Below are positions 1 through 11,400 of a DNA stretch of 64,000 nt, piece by piece. Both the position numbers and the translations under genes were made by a program. Within the stretch, counting starts at the first letter, position 1. Every line of letters starts with the position of its first letter. Under the pieces are notes generated by a model. That model had not been told where the DNA came from, ran no database searches, and saw only the letters and a program-made list of their open reading frames with translations. Origin of the DNA: Oscillospiraceae bacterium (lineage in GTDB: Bacteria; Bacillota; Clostridia; Oscillospirales; Acutalibacteraceae); contig SVOR01000003.1 of the NCBI GenBank assembly GCA_015066295.1, positions 1-64,000 on the forward strand, read 5' to 3'.

Positions 1-3
1 AAC

Positions 4-3000
4 ATGGCAAGACAGTTCAAAACCATGGACGGTAACAATGCCGCTGCTCACGTATCCTATGCGTTTACAGAAGTTGCTGGTATTTATCCTATCACTCCGT
101 CCAGTCCTATGGCAGACTATGTTGACCAGTGGTCAGCTCAGGGACGCAAAAACATTTTCGGTACAACAGTTAACGTTGTAGAGATGCAGTCAGAAGCCGG
201 TGCTTCGGGTACTGTACACGGCTCACTCGCAGCCGGTGCTCTCACCACAACCTATACTGCTTCTCAGGGTCTTCTTTTGATGATTCCGAATATGTACAAA
301 ATTGCAGGTGAATTATTACCCTGCGTATTCCACGTATCAGCTCGTTGTGTTGCTTCACACGCTCTCAACATTTTCGGTGACCATTCCGACGTATATGCCT
401 GCCGTCAGACAGGCTTCGCAATGATGGCTGAAACAAACACTCAGGAAGTTATGGACCTTGGTGCTGTTGCACACTTGGCTTCTATCAAGAGCCGCGTTCC
501 GTTCTTAAACTTCTTTGACGGTTTCCGTACATCACACGAAATTCAGAAAATTCAGATTTGGGACTATGATGACCTTAAGGAAATGTGCGATATGGATGCT
601 GTTGAGGCATTCCGTAAGCGTGCCCTTAATCCTGAGCGTCCTGTAATGCGCGGTTCTCACGAAAACGGTGATATCTTCTTCCAGCACCGTGAGGCCTGCA
701 ACAAGTACTACGATGCAGTTCCCGCTATTGTTGAGGAATATATGGATAAGGTTAATGCTAAGCTTGGCACAGACTACAAGCTCTTTAACTACTACGGCGC
801 AGCCGATGCTGAGCGCGTAATCGTTGCTATGGGCTCTGTATGTGACGTTGCAGAAGAGGTTATCGATTACTTAACCGCTAAGGGTGAAAAGGTTGGTCTT
901 ATTAAGGTTCGCCTCTATCGTCCTTTCTCTGCTAAGCATTTAGTAGACGCTATCCCTGCAACAGTTAAGAAGATTGCAGTACTTGACAGAACTAAGGAGC
1001 CCGGCTCACTTGGTGAACCGCTTTACCTTGACGTTGTTACTGCTCTTGCTGCTACCGGCAGACGTATTGATACAGTAATCGGCGGCCGTTACGGTCTCGG
1101 TTCTAAGGATACTCCTCCTTCAAGCATCTTTGCAGTATATAAGGAGCTTGCTAAGGATGAACCCAAGCCTTACTTCACAATGGGTATTGTTGATGATGTT
1201 ACAGGTCTTTCTCTTGAAGAGGAAGCTGCTCCTAACACCGCAGCAGAGGGTACTATTGAGTGTAAATTCTGGGGTCTCGGCGGCGACGGTACCGTTGGTG
1301 CTAACAAAGACTCTATTAAGATTATCGGTGACCACACCGACAAGTATGTTCAGGCATACTTCCAGTACGACTCTAAGAAAACAGGTGGTATCACAATTTC
1401 TCACCTTCGTTTCGGCGATAAGCCCATCAAGAGTCCTTACTATATAAATAAGGCTGACTTCGTTGCTTGTCACAACCCGTCATACGTTATGAAGGGCTAC
1501 AAGATGGTTAACGACGTTAAGCCCGGCGGTGTATACCTAATTAACTGCCAGTGGACTGCTGAAGAGCTTGACAAGCATATGCCTGCTGACGCTAAGCGTT
1601 ACATCGCTCAGAACAACATTCAGCTTTACACAGTTAACGCTATCGACTTGGCTGCCCAGATCGGTCTTGGCAAGCGTACAAACACCGTTTTACAGTCTGC
1701 ATTCTTCGCACTTTCTAAGGTTCTTCCTGCTGAAGAGGCTATCGGCTATATGAAGGAAAAAGCTCAGAAGTTCATGAAGAAGGGTAAAGAAATCGTTGAG
1801 ATGAACGAAAAGGCTATCGATGCCGGTGCTACTGCATTCGTTAAGATTGACGTTCCCGCAAGCTGGGCAAATGCTACCGATGATGCTCAAGAGGCTGCAT
1901 CTGTAGGTGCTGAAAAGCTCGTTAAGATGGTTGATACCATTATGAAGCCCGTTGCTAAGATGGAAGGCGATTCACTTCCTGTTTCTGCATTCGAGGATTG
2001 TGCCGACGGTACATTCGAGCAGGGTGCTTCTGCTTATGAGAAGCGCGGCGTTGCCGTTATGGTTCCTGAGTGGAATGCTGAAACCTGTGCTAAGTGTAAC
2101 AAGTGCGCATTCGTTTGTCCTCATGCAACAATTCGTCCCTTCGCTTTAACCGCTGATGAGGTTGCTGCTGCTCCCGATAATATGAAGGTTGCTCCGAAGC
2201 CCATCATCAGAACTGAATATAGCTACACCCTTGCAGTATCTCCGATGGATTGTATGGGATGCGGCGTTTGTATCGGCGTATGTCCGACCAACTCACTCAA
2301 AATGGTTTCTCGTGAATCACAGGAAGGCCAGCAGGCAGTATTTGATTACTGCGTAGATAAGGTTACCGAGAAGGAAGTAGCAAGTGATGCTAACGTAATT
2401 TCTTCACAGTATCTAAAGCCCTATCTTGAGTTCTCAGGCTCATGCGCAGGCTGTGCTGAAACAGCTTATGCTCGTATCATCACACAGCTCTTCGGTGACA
2501 GAATGTACATCTCTAACGCTACAGGTTGTTCGTCAATCTGGGGTGGTCCTGCTGCTACATCTCCGTACACCACAGATAAGAAGGGTCACGGTCCTGCTTG
2601 GGCTAACTCACTCTTCGAAGATAATGCTGAGCATGGTCTCGGTATGTATCTCGGTCAGAAGGCTATCCGCGACAGACTTATCGCTCAGGTTAAGGAAATG
2701 GCAGAGTCTGACAAGGCTTCTGCAGAATTCAAGGCTGCTGCCGAGCAGTACCTTGCAACCGTAAATGACGGTAAGGCTAACGTAGCCGCTTCTGATGCTC
2801 TTATTGTTGAGCTCGAGAAGGCTGCAGCTGCAGGTTGTCCTGTTGCTCCCGAAGTTCTCGCAAGCAAAGAATACCTCTCCAAGAAGTCTATCTGGATCTT
2901 CGGTGGTGACGGTTGGGCTTACGATATCGGCTTCGGCGGTGTTGACCACGTACTCGCTTCGGGCAACGACGTTAACATTATGGTATTCGATACCGAGGTT

Positions 3001-3540
3001 TACTCAAATACAGGCGGTCAGGCTTCTAAGGCTTCTAACATCGGTCAGGTTGCACAGTTTGCTGCTGCAGGTAAGGCTATCGCTAAGAAGTCATTAGCTG
3101 AAATCGCTATGTCATACGGCTACGTTTACGTAGCACAGATTGCTATGGGTGCTGACCAGAATCAGACCTTAAAGGCAATCAAGGAAGCTGAGGCTTATCC
3201 GGGTCCGTCAATCATCATTGCATACTCACCCTGTGAAATGCATTCGATTAAGGGCGGTATGGTTAACTGCCAGAGCGAAATGAAGAAGGCTGTTGAGTGC
3301 GGCTACTGGGATATGTTCCGTTATAATCCTGCTGCAAAGGCAGAGGGCAAGAACCCGCTCACCATCGACAGCAAGCCTGCAACTGCTGACTACAAGGAGT
3401 TCCTCCTTGGCGAAGCACGTTACTCTTCACTTACACGTTCATTCCCCGAACGTGCAGAAGAGCTCTTCAACACAGCTGCAAATGCTGCTAAGGAGCGTCG
3501 CGCTCACCTTGAAAAGCTCGCTGAAGTTTACGGTAAGTAA
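4..3540 (+). CDS. nifJ: pyruvate:ferredoxin (flavodoxin) oxidoreductase
   Basis: 1178-aa ORF; N-terminus MARQFKTMDGNNAAAHVSYAFTEVAGIYPITPSSPM, two 4Fe-4S motifs (CAKCNKCAFVCPH, CMGCGVCIGVCP), TPP region GDGWAYDIGFGGVDHVLASG. Confidence 0.97.
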   Translation: MARQFKTMDGNNAAAHVSYAFTEVAGIYPITPSSPMADYVDQWSAQGRKNIFGTTVNVVEMQSEAGASGTVHGSLAAGALTTTYTASQGLLLMIPNMYKIAGELLPCVFHVSARCVASHALNIFGDHSDVYACRQTGFAMMAETNTQEVMDLGAVAHLASIKSRVPFLNFFDGFRTSHEIQKIQIWDYDDLKEMCDMDAVEAFRKRALNPERPVMRGSHENGDIFFQHREACNKYYDAVPAIVEEYMDKVNAKLGTDYKLFNYYGAADAERVIVAMGSVCDVAEEVIDYLTAKGEKVGLIKVRLYRPFSAKHLVDAIPATVKKIAVLDRTKEPGSLGEPLYLDVVTALAATGRRIDTVIGGRYGLGSKDTPPSSIFAVYKELAKDEPKPYFTMGIVDDVTGLSLEEEAAPNTAAEGTIECKFWGLGGDGTVGANKDSIKIIGDHTDKYVQAYFQYDSKKTGGITISHLRFGDKPIKSPYYINKADFVACHNPSYVMKGYKMVNDVKPGGVYLINCQWTAEELDKHMPADAKRYIAQNNIQLYTVNAIDLAAQIGLGKRTNTVLQSAFFALSKVLPAEEAIGYMKEKAQKFMKKGKEIVEMNEKAIDAGATAFVKIDVPASWANATDDAQEAASVGAEKLVKMVDTIMKPVAKMEGDSLPVSAFEDCADGTFEQGASAYEKRGVAVMVPEWNAETCAKCNKCAFVCPHATIRPFALTADEVAAAPDNMKVAPKPIIRTEYSYTLAVSPMDCMGCGVCIGVCPTNSLKMVSRESQEGQQAVFDYCVDKVTEKEVASDANVISSQYLKPYLEFSGSCAGCAETAYARIITQLFGDRMYISNATGCSSIWGGPAATSPYTTDKKGHGPAWANSLFEDNAEHGLGMYLGQKAIRDRLIAQVKEMAESDKASAEFKAAAEQYLATVNDGKANVAASDALIVELEKAAAAGCPVAPEVLASKEYLSKKSIWIFGGDGWAYDIGFGGVDHVLASGNDVNIMVFDTEVYSNTGGQASKASNIGQVAQFAAAGKAIAKKSLAEIAMSYGYVYVAQIAMGADQNQTLKAIKEAEAYPGPSIIIAYSPCEMHSIKGGMVNCQSEMKKAVECGYWDMFRYNPAAKAEGKNPLTIDSKPATADYKEFLLGEARYSSLTRSFPERAEELFNTAANAAKERRAHLEKLAEVYGK

Positions 3541-3553
3541 TATTTCCAAAACA

Positions 3554-3588
3554 AAAATTCCCGATGAAATTCATCGGGAATTTTTTTA
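3554..3588 (+). terminator. Rho-independent terminator after nifJ
   Basis: aaattcccgatgaaattcatcgggaattttttt hairpin plus T-run. Confidence 0.85.
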
Positions 3589-3600
3589 TTTTGTATAATG

Positions 3601-3807
3601 CTATTTATCTTCGGTATACTTAATAATGTCCGAAACTTCGCAACCAAGTATGCGGCAAAAATCATCAATTTTCATAGTGCTTATGCCGCCGCCTTTTTTT
3701 ATACGGTCAATTGTGGCACTGCTAATGTTGTGCTTGTTTATAAGTGTATATGTTGTGATTTTTTTCTTTTTTAACGTTTCCCAAAACGGCTCATAGCTTA
3801 TCAACAA
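3601..3807 (-). CDS. XRE/Cro-type helix-turn-helix regulator
   Basis: 68-aa ORF with HTH_3-like sequence LINKHNISSATIDRIKKGGGISTMKIDDFCRILGCEVSDIIKY. Confidence 0.85.
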   Translation of the reverse strand: MLISYEPFWETLKKKKITTYTLINKHNISSATIDRIKKGGGISTMKIDDFCRILGCEVSDIIKYTEDK

Positions 3808-3860
3808 ATTTCACCATCCTACTAATACCTATATATTTAGCATAAATGGGTAAAATTATG

Positions 3861-3889
3861 TTGACAATAGTCATAATTATGACTATAAT
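3861..3889 (+). promoter_or_regulatory. consensus sigma-A-type promoter whose spacer is a perfect palindrome (putative operator)
   Basis: TTGACA-N17-TATAAT; ATAGTCATAATTATGACTAT (3867-3886) equals its own reverse complement. Confidence 0.8.
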
Positions 3890-3909
3890 AAATTACGGGT
3901 GACATAATA

Positions 3910-4311
3910 GTGTCTAAACGCATTTTATTTATTTTATTTTCTGCGTTGTTCCTTTTGGTTGGCGCAACGATATATGTGTTGTTGCGACCAAACACCTATA
4001 TTGCTCAATTTATTGGAAATCTAATTGGTCTTAACCCGCTTGGCGAGGTTGGTTGTAATTTTTTAAAGTTCTACCTACCCGATTTTCTTTGGGCAATAAG
4101 TCTTTGCTTCGCTTTATATGCAATTTATCTGCCAAACCCTAAGACCTCAATAATACTGTCGGTAGTAGTATTTGTTTGCGGTGTGGTTTGGGAGGCATTA
4201 CAGTGGGCAGGAGTGCTCGGTGGAACGGGTGACTTATTAGATGTAATTATGTACCTCGTAGCGAGTATGCTCGCTGTAACATTTAACTTAAAAAAGGAGA
4301 AAACAAAATGA
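3910..4311 (+). CDS. small integral membrane protein (VanZ-like topology)
   Basis: GTG start, several hydrophobic segments, 133 aa. Confidence 0.6.
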   Translation: MSKRILFILFSALFLLVGATIYVLLRPNTYIAQFIGNLIGLNPLGEVGCNFLKFYLPDFLWAISLCFALYAIYLPNPKTSIILSVVVFVCGVVWEALQWAGVLGGTGDLLDVIMYLVASMLAVTFNLKKEKTK

Positions 4312-4790
4312 AAAAATTATTAACACTTTTATTGGCAGTTATTTTGGTTGTGACGTTTGGTGCTTTTGCACTTGGTAGCGGTGAAGACGGCGAGTCAGAC
4401 CAAGGTTCAGGAAATGCAGACACTACCGATATCGGCGATTATTCAGTAGTTATTGATAGTTGTAGATTGGCAAAGGACTTTGAGGGAGATAATGTTGTTA
4501 TAGTAAAATACAAGTTTACAAACAATGCCGACGATGCTGCAGCATTTTATCTTACCTTTGATGATGCAGTATATCAAAACGGTGTAGGTCTTAATGAGGC
4601 TTATGTGCTTAAGGATAGCGCTAACTACAGTGCCGATAATCAGACGAAGGAAATCAAAAAGGGTGCAACACTTGATGTTGAGGTTGCTTATGAACTTAAC
4701 GATAACACTACCGATGTAGAGGTTGAGGTAAAAGAGCTGTTCAGCTTTAGCGATAAGACTATCAAGAAAACCTTTAAAATCAAGAAATAA
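4308..4790 (+). CDS. secreted DUF5067-like protein
   Basis: N-terminal signal sequence; DYSVVIDSCRLAKDFEGDNVVIVKYKFTNNADDAAAF resembles DUF5067. Confidence 0.6.
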   Translation: MKKLLTLLLAVILVVTFGAFALGSGEDGESDQGSGNADTTDIGDYSVVIDSCRLAKDFEGDNVVIVKYKFTNNADDAAAFYLTFDDAVYQNGVGLNEAYVLKDSANYSADNQTKEIKKGATLDVEVAYELNDNTTDVEVEVKELFSFSDKTIKKTFKIKK

Positions 4791-4802
4791 AATCCAAAAC
4801 AA

Positions 4803-4836
4803 AAAAGGCTCCCTCTGATGAGGGAGCTGTTTTTTA
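4803..4836. terminator. terminator between convergent genes
   Basis: aaaggctccctctgatgagggagctgtttttt. Confidence 0.8.
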
Positions 4837-4844
4837 TGAAATGT

Positions 4845-5795
4845 TTAATACTGCTTTAAAATATCAAGTACGTATTCAAGCTCTTCGGGTTTAATCTTAT
4901 CGGTGGGTTTATCTTCTAAAATACATTCGGTGAAGTATTTTATCTCATCAAAATATGCGTCGGTAGCGGGGAGGTTTATACAGGTCTCAGTCGATACAAC
5001 ATCATTGTTAACCTCAATGGTTTCGCAATCGTTTTGATAGATGGTAAGCTTTTCGTTTTTAAGCTCAACCGTAGCCTCTTCAAAGGTAAAGCGGAAGCCA
5101 TACGAGAACTTGTATTTGCCGGCGTACCAAGCCGACTGTGCCGAAATAAAGAAATCGTCATACTCGTATATACCGTTCATATAGTCGTTGTTGCATTTTT
5201 GCACACGCTTAACCGATATATTTTTGGGTGCGCCAAAGGTGTATATAAGCCAGTCGAGGTCGTGAATATGTAGGTCAAAGGGGACAAGACCGCTACGGTC
5301 AGGGTCGGCCATCCAACCATCCCAACTCCATTTTGGTGTGTCACCCATACGCTCAACGTAGCCGTTAAGCAGTTTGCCGTATTTGCCCGAATCAACAAGG
5401 TCTTTAACAAATACGTACTCACTCCAGAAGCGAAGAACCTGTGCCACCATAAACTTAACACCCATTTTCTTGGCGGTGTCGTATACGCGTTTAACGTCCT
5501 CGCGGTTAAGCGAGATGGGCTTTTCGCAAATTACGTGCATACCCTTTTCCATAGATTTAATTGAATACTCAACGTGCAAATAGGTAGGCAGACAAATATC
5601 AATTATGTCAAGCTCCTCATTTGCTATCATATCCTCATAGCTTGTGTAAAGGTGATAGGGGGAATCTTTGTATTTTTCGAGTCGCTCGGGACGAATATCG
5701 CAAAGGGCAACAAGCTCAGCACCCTCAATTCTCGGCCAAGCAGTAATATGCGCACCGCTAATGCCACCAACACCTAAAACGCCTACTTTTAACAT
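4845..5795 (-). CDS. Gfo/Idh/MocA family oxidoreductase
   Basis: N-terminal LKVGVLGVGGISGAHITAW Rossmann fold; GMHVICEKPISLN motif. Confidence 0.93.
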   Translation of the reverse strand: MLKVGVLGVGGISGAHITAWPRIEGAELVALCDIRPERLEKYKDSPYHLYTSYEDMIANEELDIIDICLPTYLHVEYSIKSMEKGMHVICEKPISLNREDVKRVYDTAKKMGVKFMVAQVLRFWSEYVFVKDLVDSGKYGKLLNGYVERMGDTPKWSWDGWMADPDRSGLVPFDLHIHDLDWLIYTFGAPKNISVKRVQKCNNDYMNGIYEYDDFFISAQSAWYAGKYKFSYGFRFTFEEATVELKNEKLTIYQNDCETIEVNNDVVSTETCINLPATDAYFDEIKYFTECILEDKPTDKIKPEELEYVLDILKQY

Positions 5796-5808
5796 AAATT
5801 ACACCTCT

Positions 5809-6636
5809 TTAAAATGTTTTGATAACGTCTTCAATAAGATTTTTAGCGTAAAGAATATCCTCTAACTGTTTTTCACCGCTGATTTCACGCTCAATAGTAA
5901 CGGGTCCGTCATAACCGATGGAGTGAAGCTTGCGTAAAAACTCGGGGAAGTTAGCCTTACCTGTGCCGAGCTTTACCTCTCTGCCTAAGTCGTGACCGTT
6001 GGTGGGGTATAGGCCGTCCTTTGCGTGAATGTTACGTATATATTTACCCACAACGTCAATGGCATCAACGGGGTTTGCCTTGCCATAAAGAATAACGTTG
6101 CCGGTATCAAAGTTAATGCCGAGATTGTCGGTGCCTACATCCTCAAAGGCTCTAAGCATTGCAACGGGTGTTTCCTGACCCGTTTCAAAAAGCAGATATT
6201 GCTCGTTTTTCTTTAAATGCTCGGCAACTGTGCGAATACCAACAATAAAGCCGTGGTAGTTCGGGTCATAAGGATTTTCGGGTATAAAGCCCATGTGAGT
6301 AACAACGTCGGTAACGCCTAATTTCTTAGCAAAATCGGCACCATCGCATAGATTTTTAATTCTCATATTACGGTATGAAACGGGGACGAGTCCCAGAGTC
6401 TCTTGTCCGTCGTAGAAGTCCCAAACGCAAGGACCTTCCCAACCACACCAAAAAGCGGTTATTGTAATGTTGTATTTATCTACCGCTGCCTTAATTTTTT
6501 CAGCTTCTTCATCGGTCCAAAGAGTCGGGTCCCAAGAAATAAGCTGACACTCGCAAAAACCGTTTTCAACAATTTTTGCAAAGCTTTTTTCAATGTCCTT
6601 ATCGGGCTTATGATTAACACATACGCCAACCTTCAT
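5809..6636 (-). CDS. sugar phosphate isomerase/epimerase (xylose-isomerase-like TIM barrel)
   Basis: LGINFDTGNVILYGKANPVDAIDVVGKYIRNIHAKDG motif. Confidence 0.9.
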   Translation of the reverse strand: MKVGVCVNHKPDKDIEKSFAKIVENGFCECQLISWDPTLWTDEEAEKIKAAVDKYNITITAFWCGWEGPCVWDFYDGQETLGLVPVSYRNMRIKNLCDGADFAKKLGVTDVVTHMGFIPENPYDPNYHGFIVGIRTVAEHLKKNEQYLLFETGQETPVAMLRAFEDVGTDNLGINFDTGNVILYGKANPVDAIDVVGKYIRNIHAKDGLYPTNGHDLGREVKLGTGKANFPEFLRKLHSIGYDGPVTIEREISGEKQLEDILYAKNLIEDVIKTF

Positions 6637-6752
6637 AAAATAACCTCCAAAGTGATTGAAATTAGTATATTTTTATGATACACTAATAATATGATTTTTT
6701 AAAGAGTAAAATTGTCTTATAATAGCATAATATTGACTTGTGAGGTGATATA

Positions 6753-7589
6753 GTGGGTAACGTTTTAAAAGAAATGGAGATTATCGATTATGGCAATTTC
6801 CCCGTGAAGCTTCTTAAAGCCGATACCTCGCCCAACCGCAATTGCTTTCCAATGCATTGGCACGACAGAATGGAGATTTTGCGCATAGAAGAGGGTCGTG
6901 TTAATATAAATTGCGGCAACACGGTGATAACTGCCCAAAAGGATGACATTGTTATAATAAATTGTAAGCAGGTTCACTTTGCCCGTACGGGTGACGAGGG
7001 TGTTAAATATGCCGTTATTATGTTCGAGCTATCCCGATTTTTAGAAAACGAATTTTTTGGAGATATTTACATACGTCAGCTGCTTTTTAAGCGGTTAAAG
7101 ATAAAAAATCTTATAAAAGATGATGAGCTTTTAAATATTCTTGACTCTATTATAAAATACGGCAAAATTCGCGGTGAGCTTTCTGCTATGATGATAGAGG
7201 GCAAGATTTTAGAGTTTTTGGCTATGCTTATTGATAGATATGTCGACGAGGATGAGTCCTACATGGCGAGTGACGAAAAATTCACTGGGGTGCTCGACTA
7301 CGTGGACGAGCATTTTGCAGAGGACCTAAACGTGCCAATGCTTGCGCAAATGTTTGGCTACGATAAATCATATTTTTGCCGAAAATTCAAATCACAGACC
7401 GGTGTAACCTGCGGCTCCTACGTTAATTCACTTCGTATGGAGGCGGCGGGAGCGCTGCTTCGAAAAAATAACGATAGTGTGTCGGTAATAGCGGCAAGGT
7501 GCGGCTATAACGATGCCAACTATTTTTCCCGTTCATTTAAAAAGACCTATGGCGTTACACCTGCCCAGTGGCGTCGGCTATATAAGTAA
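6753..7589 (+). CDS. AraC family transcriptional regulator
   Basis: cupin-like N-terminus; C-terminal HTH_18 (FGYDKSYFCRKFKSQTGVTCGSYVNSLRMEAA...CGYNDANYFSRSFKKTYGVTPAQWRR). Confidence 0.93.
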   Translation: MGNVLKEMEIIDYGNFPVKLLKADTSPNRNCFPMHWHDRMEILRIEEGRVNINCGNTVITAQKDDIVIINCKQVHFARTGDEGVKYAVIMFELSRFLENEFFGDIYIRQLLFKRLKIKNLIKDDELLNILDSIIKYGKIRGELSAMMIEGKILEFLAMLIDRYVDEDESYMASDEKFTGVLDYVDEHFAEDLNVPMLAQMFGYDKSYFCRKFKSQTGVTCGSYVNSLRMEAAGALLRKNNDSVSVIAARCGYNDANYFSRSFKKTYGVTPAQWRRLYK

Positions 7590-7600
7590 AGGAGCATATT

Positions 7601-8158
7601 GTGACAAAAACAAAAAGTTGTTGTTTTACGGGCTACCGACCCCATAAGTTCGGTTTTGAGTTTTCACCCGAAAATAAAGAGTTTGTTTCCCTTGAAAACA
7701 AGCTTATTGACGCCGTTTTTTCGTTGGCAGATGAGGGCTGTTATAAATTCTATTGCGGTATGGCAATGGGCTTTGACCTGCTTGCCGCCGAGAGTGTAAT
7801 AATGCTTAAAAAACTATACAAAAAAGCGCGTATAGATTTAGTCGCCGTTATCCCTTTCGAAAAGCAGAGTGATGCGTGGGACGAGCAGTGGAAAAGCCGC
7901 TACCAAAGGGCTCTTCGTCAGGCCGATTCGGTGGTGTATATTTCGCGGGAGTATAAAAAGGGCTGTTACCACACCCGCAACTGCTATATGGTTGATAATA
8001 GTGATACCATAATTACGTGGTACGACGGGCAGTCGGGCGGTACCGCCGCAACACTTAACTATGCTACACGCAAGGGCAAAAAAATAGTTAATTTATCCGA
8101 TAGCGGCGCCCACGAATATATAATGGATTCACCATACGATATAGTTTATGATGAATAG
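7601..8158 (+). CDS. SLOG/DUF1273 (YpsA-like) protein
   Basis: CCFTGYRPHKFGFE and YCGMAMGFDLLAAE motifs. Confidence 0.85.
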   Translation: MTKTKSCCFTGYRPHKFGFEFSPENKEFVSLENKLIDAVFSLADEGCYKFYCGMAMGFDLLAAESVIMLKKLYKKARIDLVAVIPFEKQSDAWDEQWKSRYQRALRQADSVVYISREYKKGCYHTRNCYMVDNSDTIITWYDGQSGGTAATLNYATRKGKKIVNLSDSGAHEYIMDSPYDIVYDE

Positions 8159-8196
8159 GATTTAGGGGTTAGGATTTAGGATTCAGGATTTAGGGG
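8156..8196 (+). repeat. TTTAGGA-type degenerate heptad repeat, copy A
   Basis: taggatttaggggttaggatttaggattcaggatttagggg; followed by hairpin gggcgaacaaagttcgcccgttttttt. Confidence 0.85.
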
Positions 8197-8257
8197 CGAA
8201 CAAAGTTCGCCCGTTTTTTTAGCATCATTTAGGTAGTGCTTGAAAAAATATACAATA

Positions 8258-8332
8258 CCTATAAAATGTTAGATTTTTTCATTAAATATATAACATTTTA
8301 TTGTTTTTTCGAATAAAAATCTTTGTTATAAT
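8258..8332 (+). promoter_or_regulatory. palindrome-bearing promoter element, copy 1
   Basis: acctATAAAATGTTAgattttttcattaaataTATAACATTTTATtgttttttc, then TATAAT; near-identical to 62148-62201. Confidence 0.7.
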
Positions 8333-8474
8333 TACTCTGTGGAATTTTATACAAATAAGGAAACAATAAAGCAATCGCGAAAAAATTTTTTATCCGTGAT
8401 GTTGGCATTGGCTGTCGAGATGGGTTATATGTCGATATGCTTCCACGCTACAAATTATTAGGAGGAAATTCACT

Positions 8475-11400
8475 ATGAAAGGCAAAAAACTTTCAAAAGC
8501 ATTGGCTTTTCTATTGGCCGTTGTAATGGTTTTCACAACGTTGCCGATGTTTGCCTTTGCTGAAGGTGAGGCAGAAACATATTGTGTTACTAAAGCTTCA
8601 CCCGCAATTCCTATGAATGCCATGACGCAGGTAAAACTTAGTGATTTAACATTTGAAATCGGCGATTCAATTGTTAATGGCGCTAATGTGGAAATCACAT
8701 TAGACGACACTACTAGCGATGTGGCTATCGGCAATGGTATTATTGTTGCTTATAACAAGGGTGCATACCCCGCAACAATCAGTTATCAAGGCCAAACACA
8801 GACTGTTTACATAGTAGTAAAGAGTTTAAGCGACACCGAATGGGTGCTTTACGAGCAAACATTTGGTGATTACTCGGCCGCTACTACTGAAAATCCTGTA
8901 CCGATTCCTGATGGTTGGGTTTCACAGGCTTACGCAAGTGAGAGCCATCTCGATGCTTCAATAAGATATACATACGTTGAATTTGAAAACGTAAGACCTT
9001 ATGCAACCAGCAATAATACGTTTACGGCCCCCGGTGTTGTACCGATTGGTAAGTACAGAGATTTACCGGGTGGTGTTAGCATGTATGGCGCACCGGCATA
9101 TTTTACACTTAATGATAGTGTTGTAAAGGATTTTGCCGATTACACTATAACCTCTAATATGATTATATATTCTAACAACTACTATTGTGCTTATACTACT
9201 TCACCGGTTGGCGCAGGTCTGTTTGGTCGTGCGCAGGTTAGTGCTACAGGTAGAATGGATGTAGAAAACACCGACTTTAGTGCTATTGTCGTTGACCCTG
9301 CGTCAAGAACTAAGGACGGCGTTGCATACGGTCTAAACGTAGCTCATCTTAAGATGATATCAAAACCCAACAACAGTAATGTTCGCGCAAAGAAAACGGC
9401 AACATTCTTTAAGGAGAATGATGCAAACATTCGTTGGAGCTACCTAAACGGCAAACAAAATAAAGAAGTTTCTTTAACACTTAAATACGACGGTACAACC
9501 GCTACATTATCATCATCTGCAGATACCGAGGCACGTACCTTTACTGTAAGCGACATTGCTGACAATAATGGTGCAGTTGGTGTTGCCGTACAGCAGTTCG
9601 ACGATAGCGGTCAGACAACAGCCGTTAATGTTAAGACCTTTAAGGTTGCACTTAATAACGCACCTGCCGATTGCCCCGTTTATAGCGATATTCCCACCTA
9701 TGAAGTTTCTAAAACGTCACCTGCTATCCCAATGAATGCCATGACTAAGGTTAATATGGCTGACCTTAGTTTTGAAATTCAGGACACTACAGTTAATGGT
9801 AAGTCGGTTGAGCTTACATTGATTGATAATACCGATAATGTAGTAATTAGTGACGGCGCTATTTTTGCTTACAAGAAGGGTATCTACGCCGCTACTTTAA
9901 CCTACGAAGGCGTAGAAAAGACTGTATATATTGTAGTAAAGGACGCAGAGGATAAAGAATGGGTGCTTTACGAAGAGACGTTTGGTGATTATTCAGACGT
10001 TACCTATGAAAGCAATACTGCTTTCCCTGCTGGTTGGGCTGCACAGGCTTATTTAGCAAAGGATGTAAAAGACCTTTCTAATAATGTCTTGACCGATCTT
10101 CAATATTCGTATTTTGATTTCCCGTACGTTTCACCGTATAAAACAAGCTATTACGATATGACTGCCGTGGCACCCGGTATCAACCCGATACCTTCTACGC
10201 GTCTACATCCTGATTACCAATTCAAGGCGTATGGTATGACCGGTTATATGATTCTTAACGATAGCGTTGTAAACGCATTTGCCGATTATACCATTACTTC
10301 AAATATGGTTGTTTTTGGTAACGCTCTATACGTTACACAGGGCACAACGGCAGGTGGCGGTCTATTTGGCCGTGCTATCGTTAATGCTGACGGTAAGTTT
10401 GAAGAAGAATTGACATCACTTACCGGATTTTTAGCTCAACCGACAACCGACCATAACGGCAATGCTGACACCGGTTTACACGTTCATCAGTTAACCGTAA
10501 CTCCGAAATCCGGCGCTACCAACGTATCAGTTTCAAGAACAAAGCTTACCAATAGTGCTTCAAGCACTCAGTGGGAATATTTAAGAGGTAAAAACAAGAA
10601 GGCAATAGACCTCTCTGTTAAATTTGATGGCGCAAAAGCTACACTTTCTTCACCAAGCGATGCAGCCGGAGTTAACTACGTAGTAAATGACGTTGCACAA
10701 AACAATGGTGCAGTTGGTGTTGCTACCAGCTATTTCGATGACGGTGGTCAGGCTACCGTTGTGGTTGTAAAAGAGTTTAAGGTTGCTCTTAACAACACTG
10801 CAGGTTATTGCCCCGCTTATAGCGAGCTTTCAATCTATAAGGTTGACGACAATACACCCGTTGTTCCGATGACTGCTCACTCATACACCAACCTTGCTAA
10901 CGTTATGTTAAGCTTTGGCGATGACCTTGTGTTAGCAAATGCTGCAGAGTGGACTTCACTTGATGAGCAGCCCGTATTTGAAGGCTCGAAGGTTACCGTT
11001 TACGGTGCAGGTACATATACCGCAAAGGCCACCTATAAGGGTGTTACCAAAACTGTTTACTTCGTAGTTAAAAATGCCGATGACGCAAATTACGTTGTTT
11101 ACGGTGCTGACTTTGACCGTGACGTAGGCAACGATTGGACACTTTATAACGGCAGTTTTGCTGTGCTTGATAAGACCGACGTTTACAACGATACGTCTAA
11201 CTACGAGATGTTCAATGGCTTTAAGATTGCCCAAAACAACTATTTGATGCTCGATAACGAGATTATCAGGAACCTGCGCGACTACACAATGAGTGTTGAG
11301 TTTGGTTACAGCGGCACAATGAGTGATAACTCATGGGGTTGTCTATATCTATTAGGACGTGCTGACGTAACAGTGCCTACTGCCGACTTTAACACCGCAA

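Noticed and set aside
1120-3598. Multiple 60-117-aa ORFs on both strands inside nifJ
   Set aside because: Shadow ORFs overlapping a clearly coding 1178-aa frame; low-complexity translations with no family signature.
6660-6690. Possible operator attagtatatttttatgatacactaat between divergent sugar genes and AraC
   Set aside because: Imperfect dyad in AT-rich DNA; too weak to claim without conservation data.
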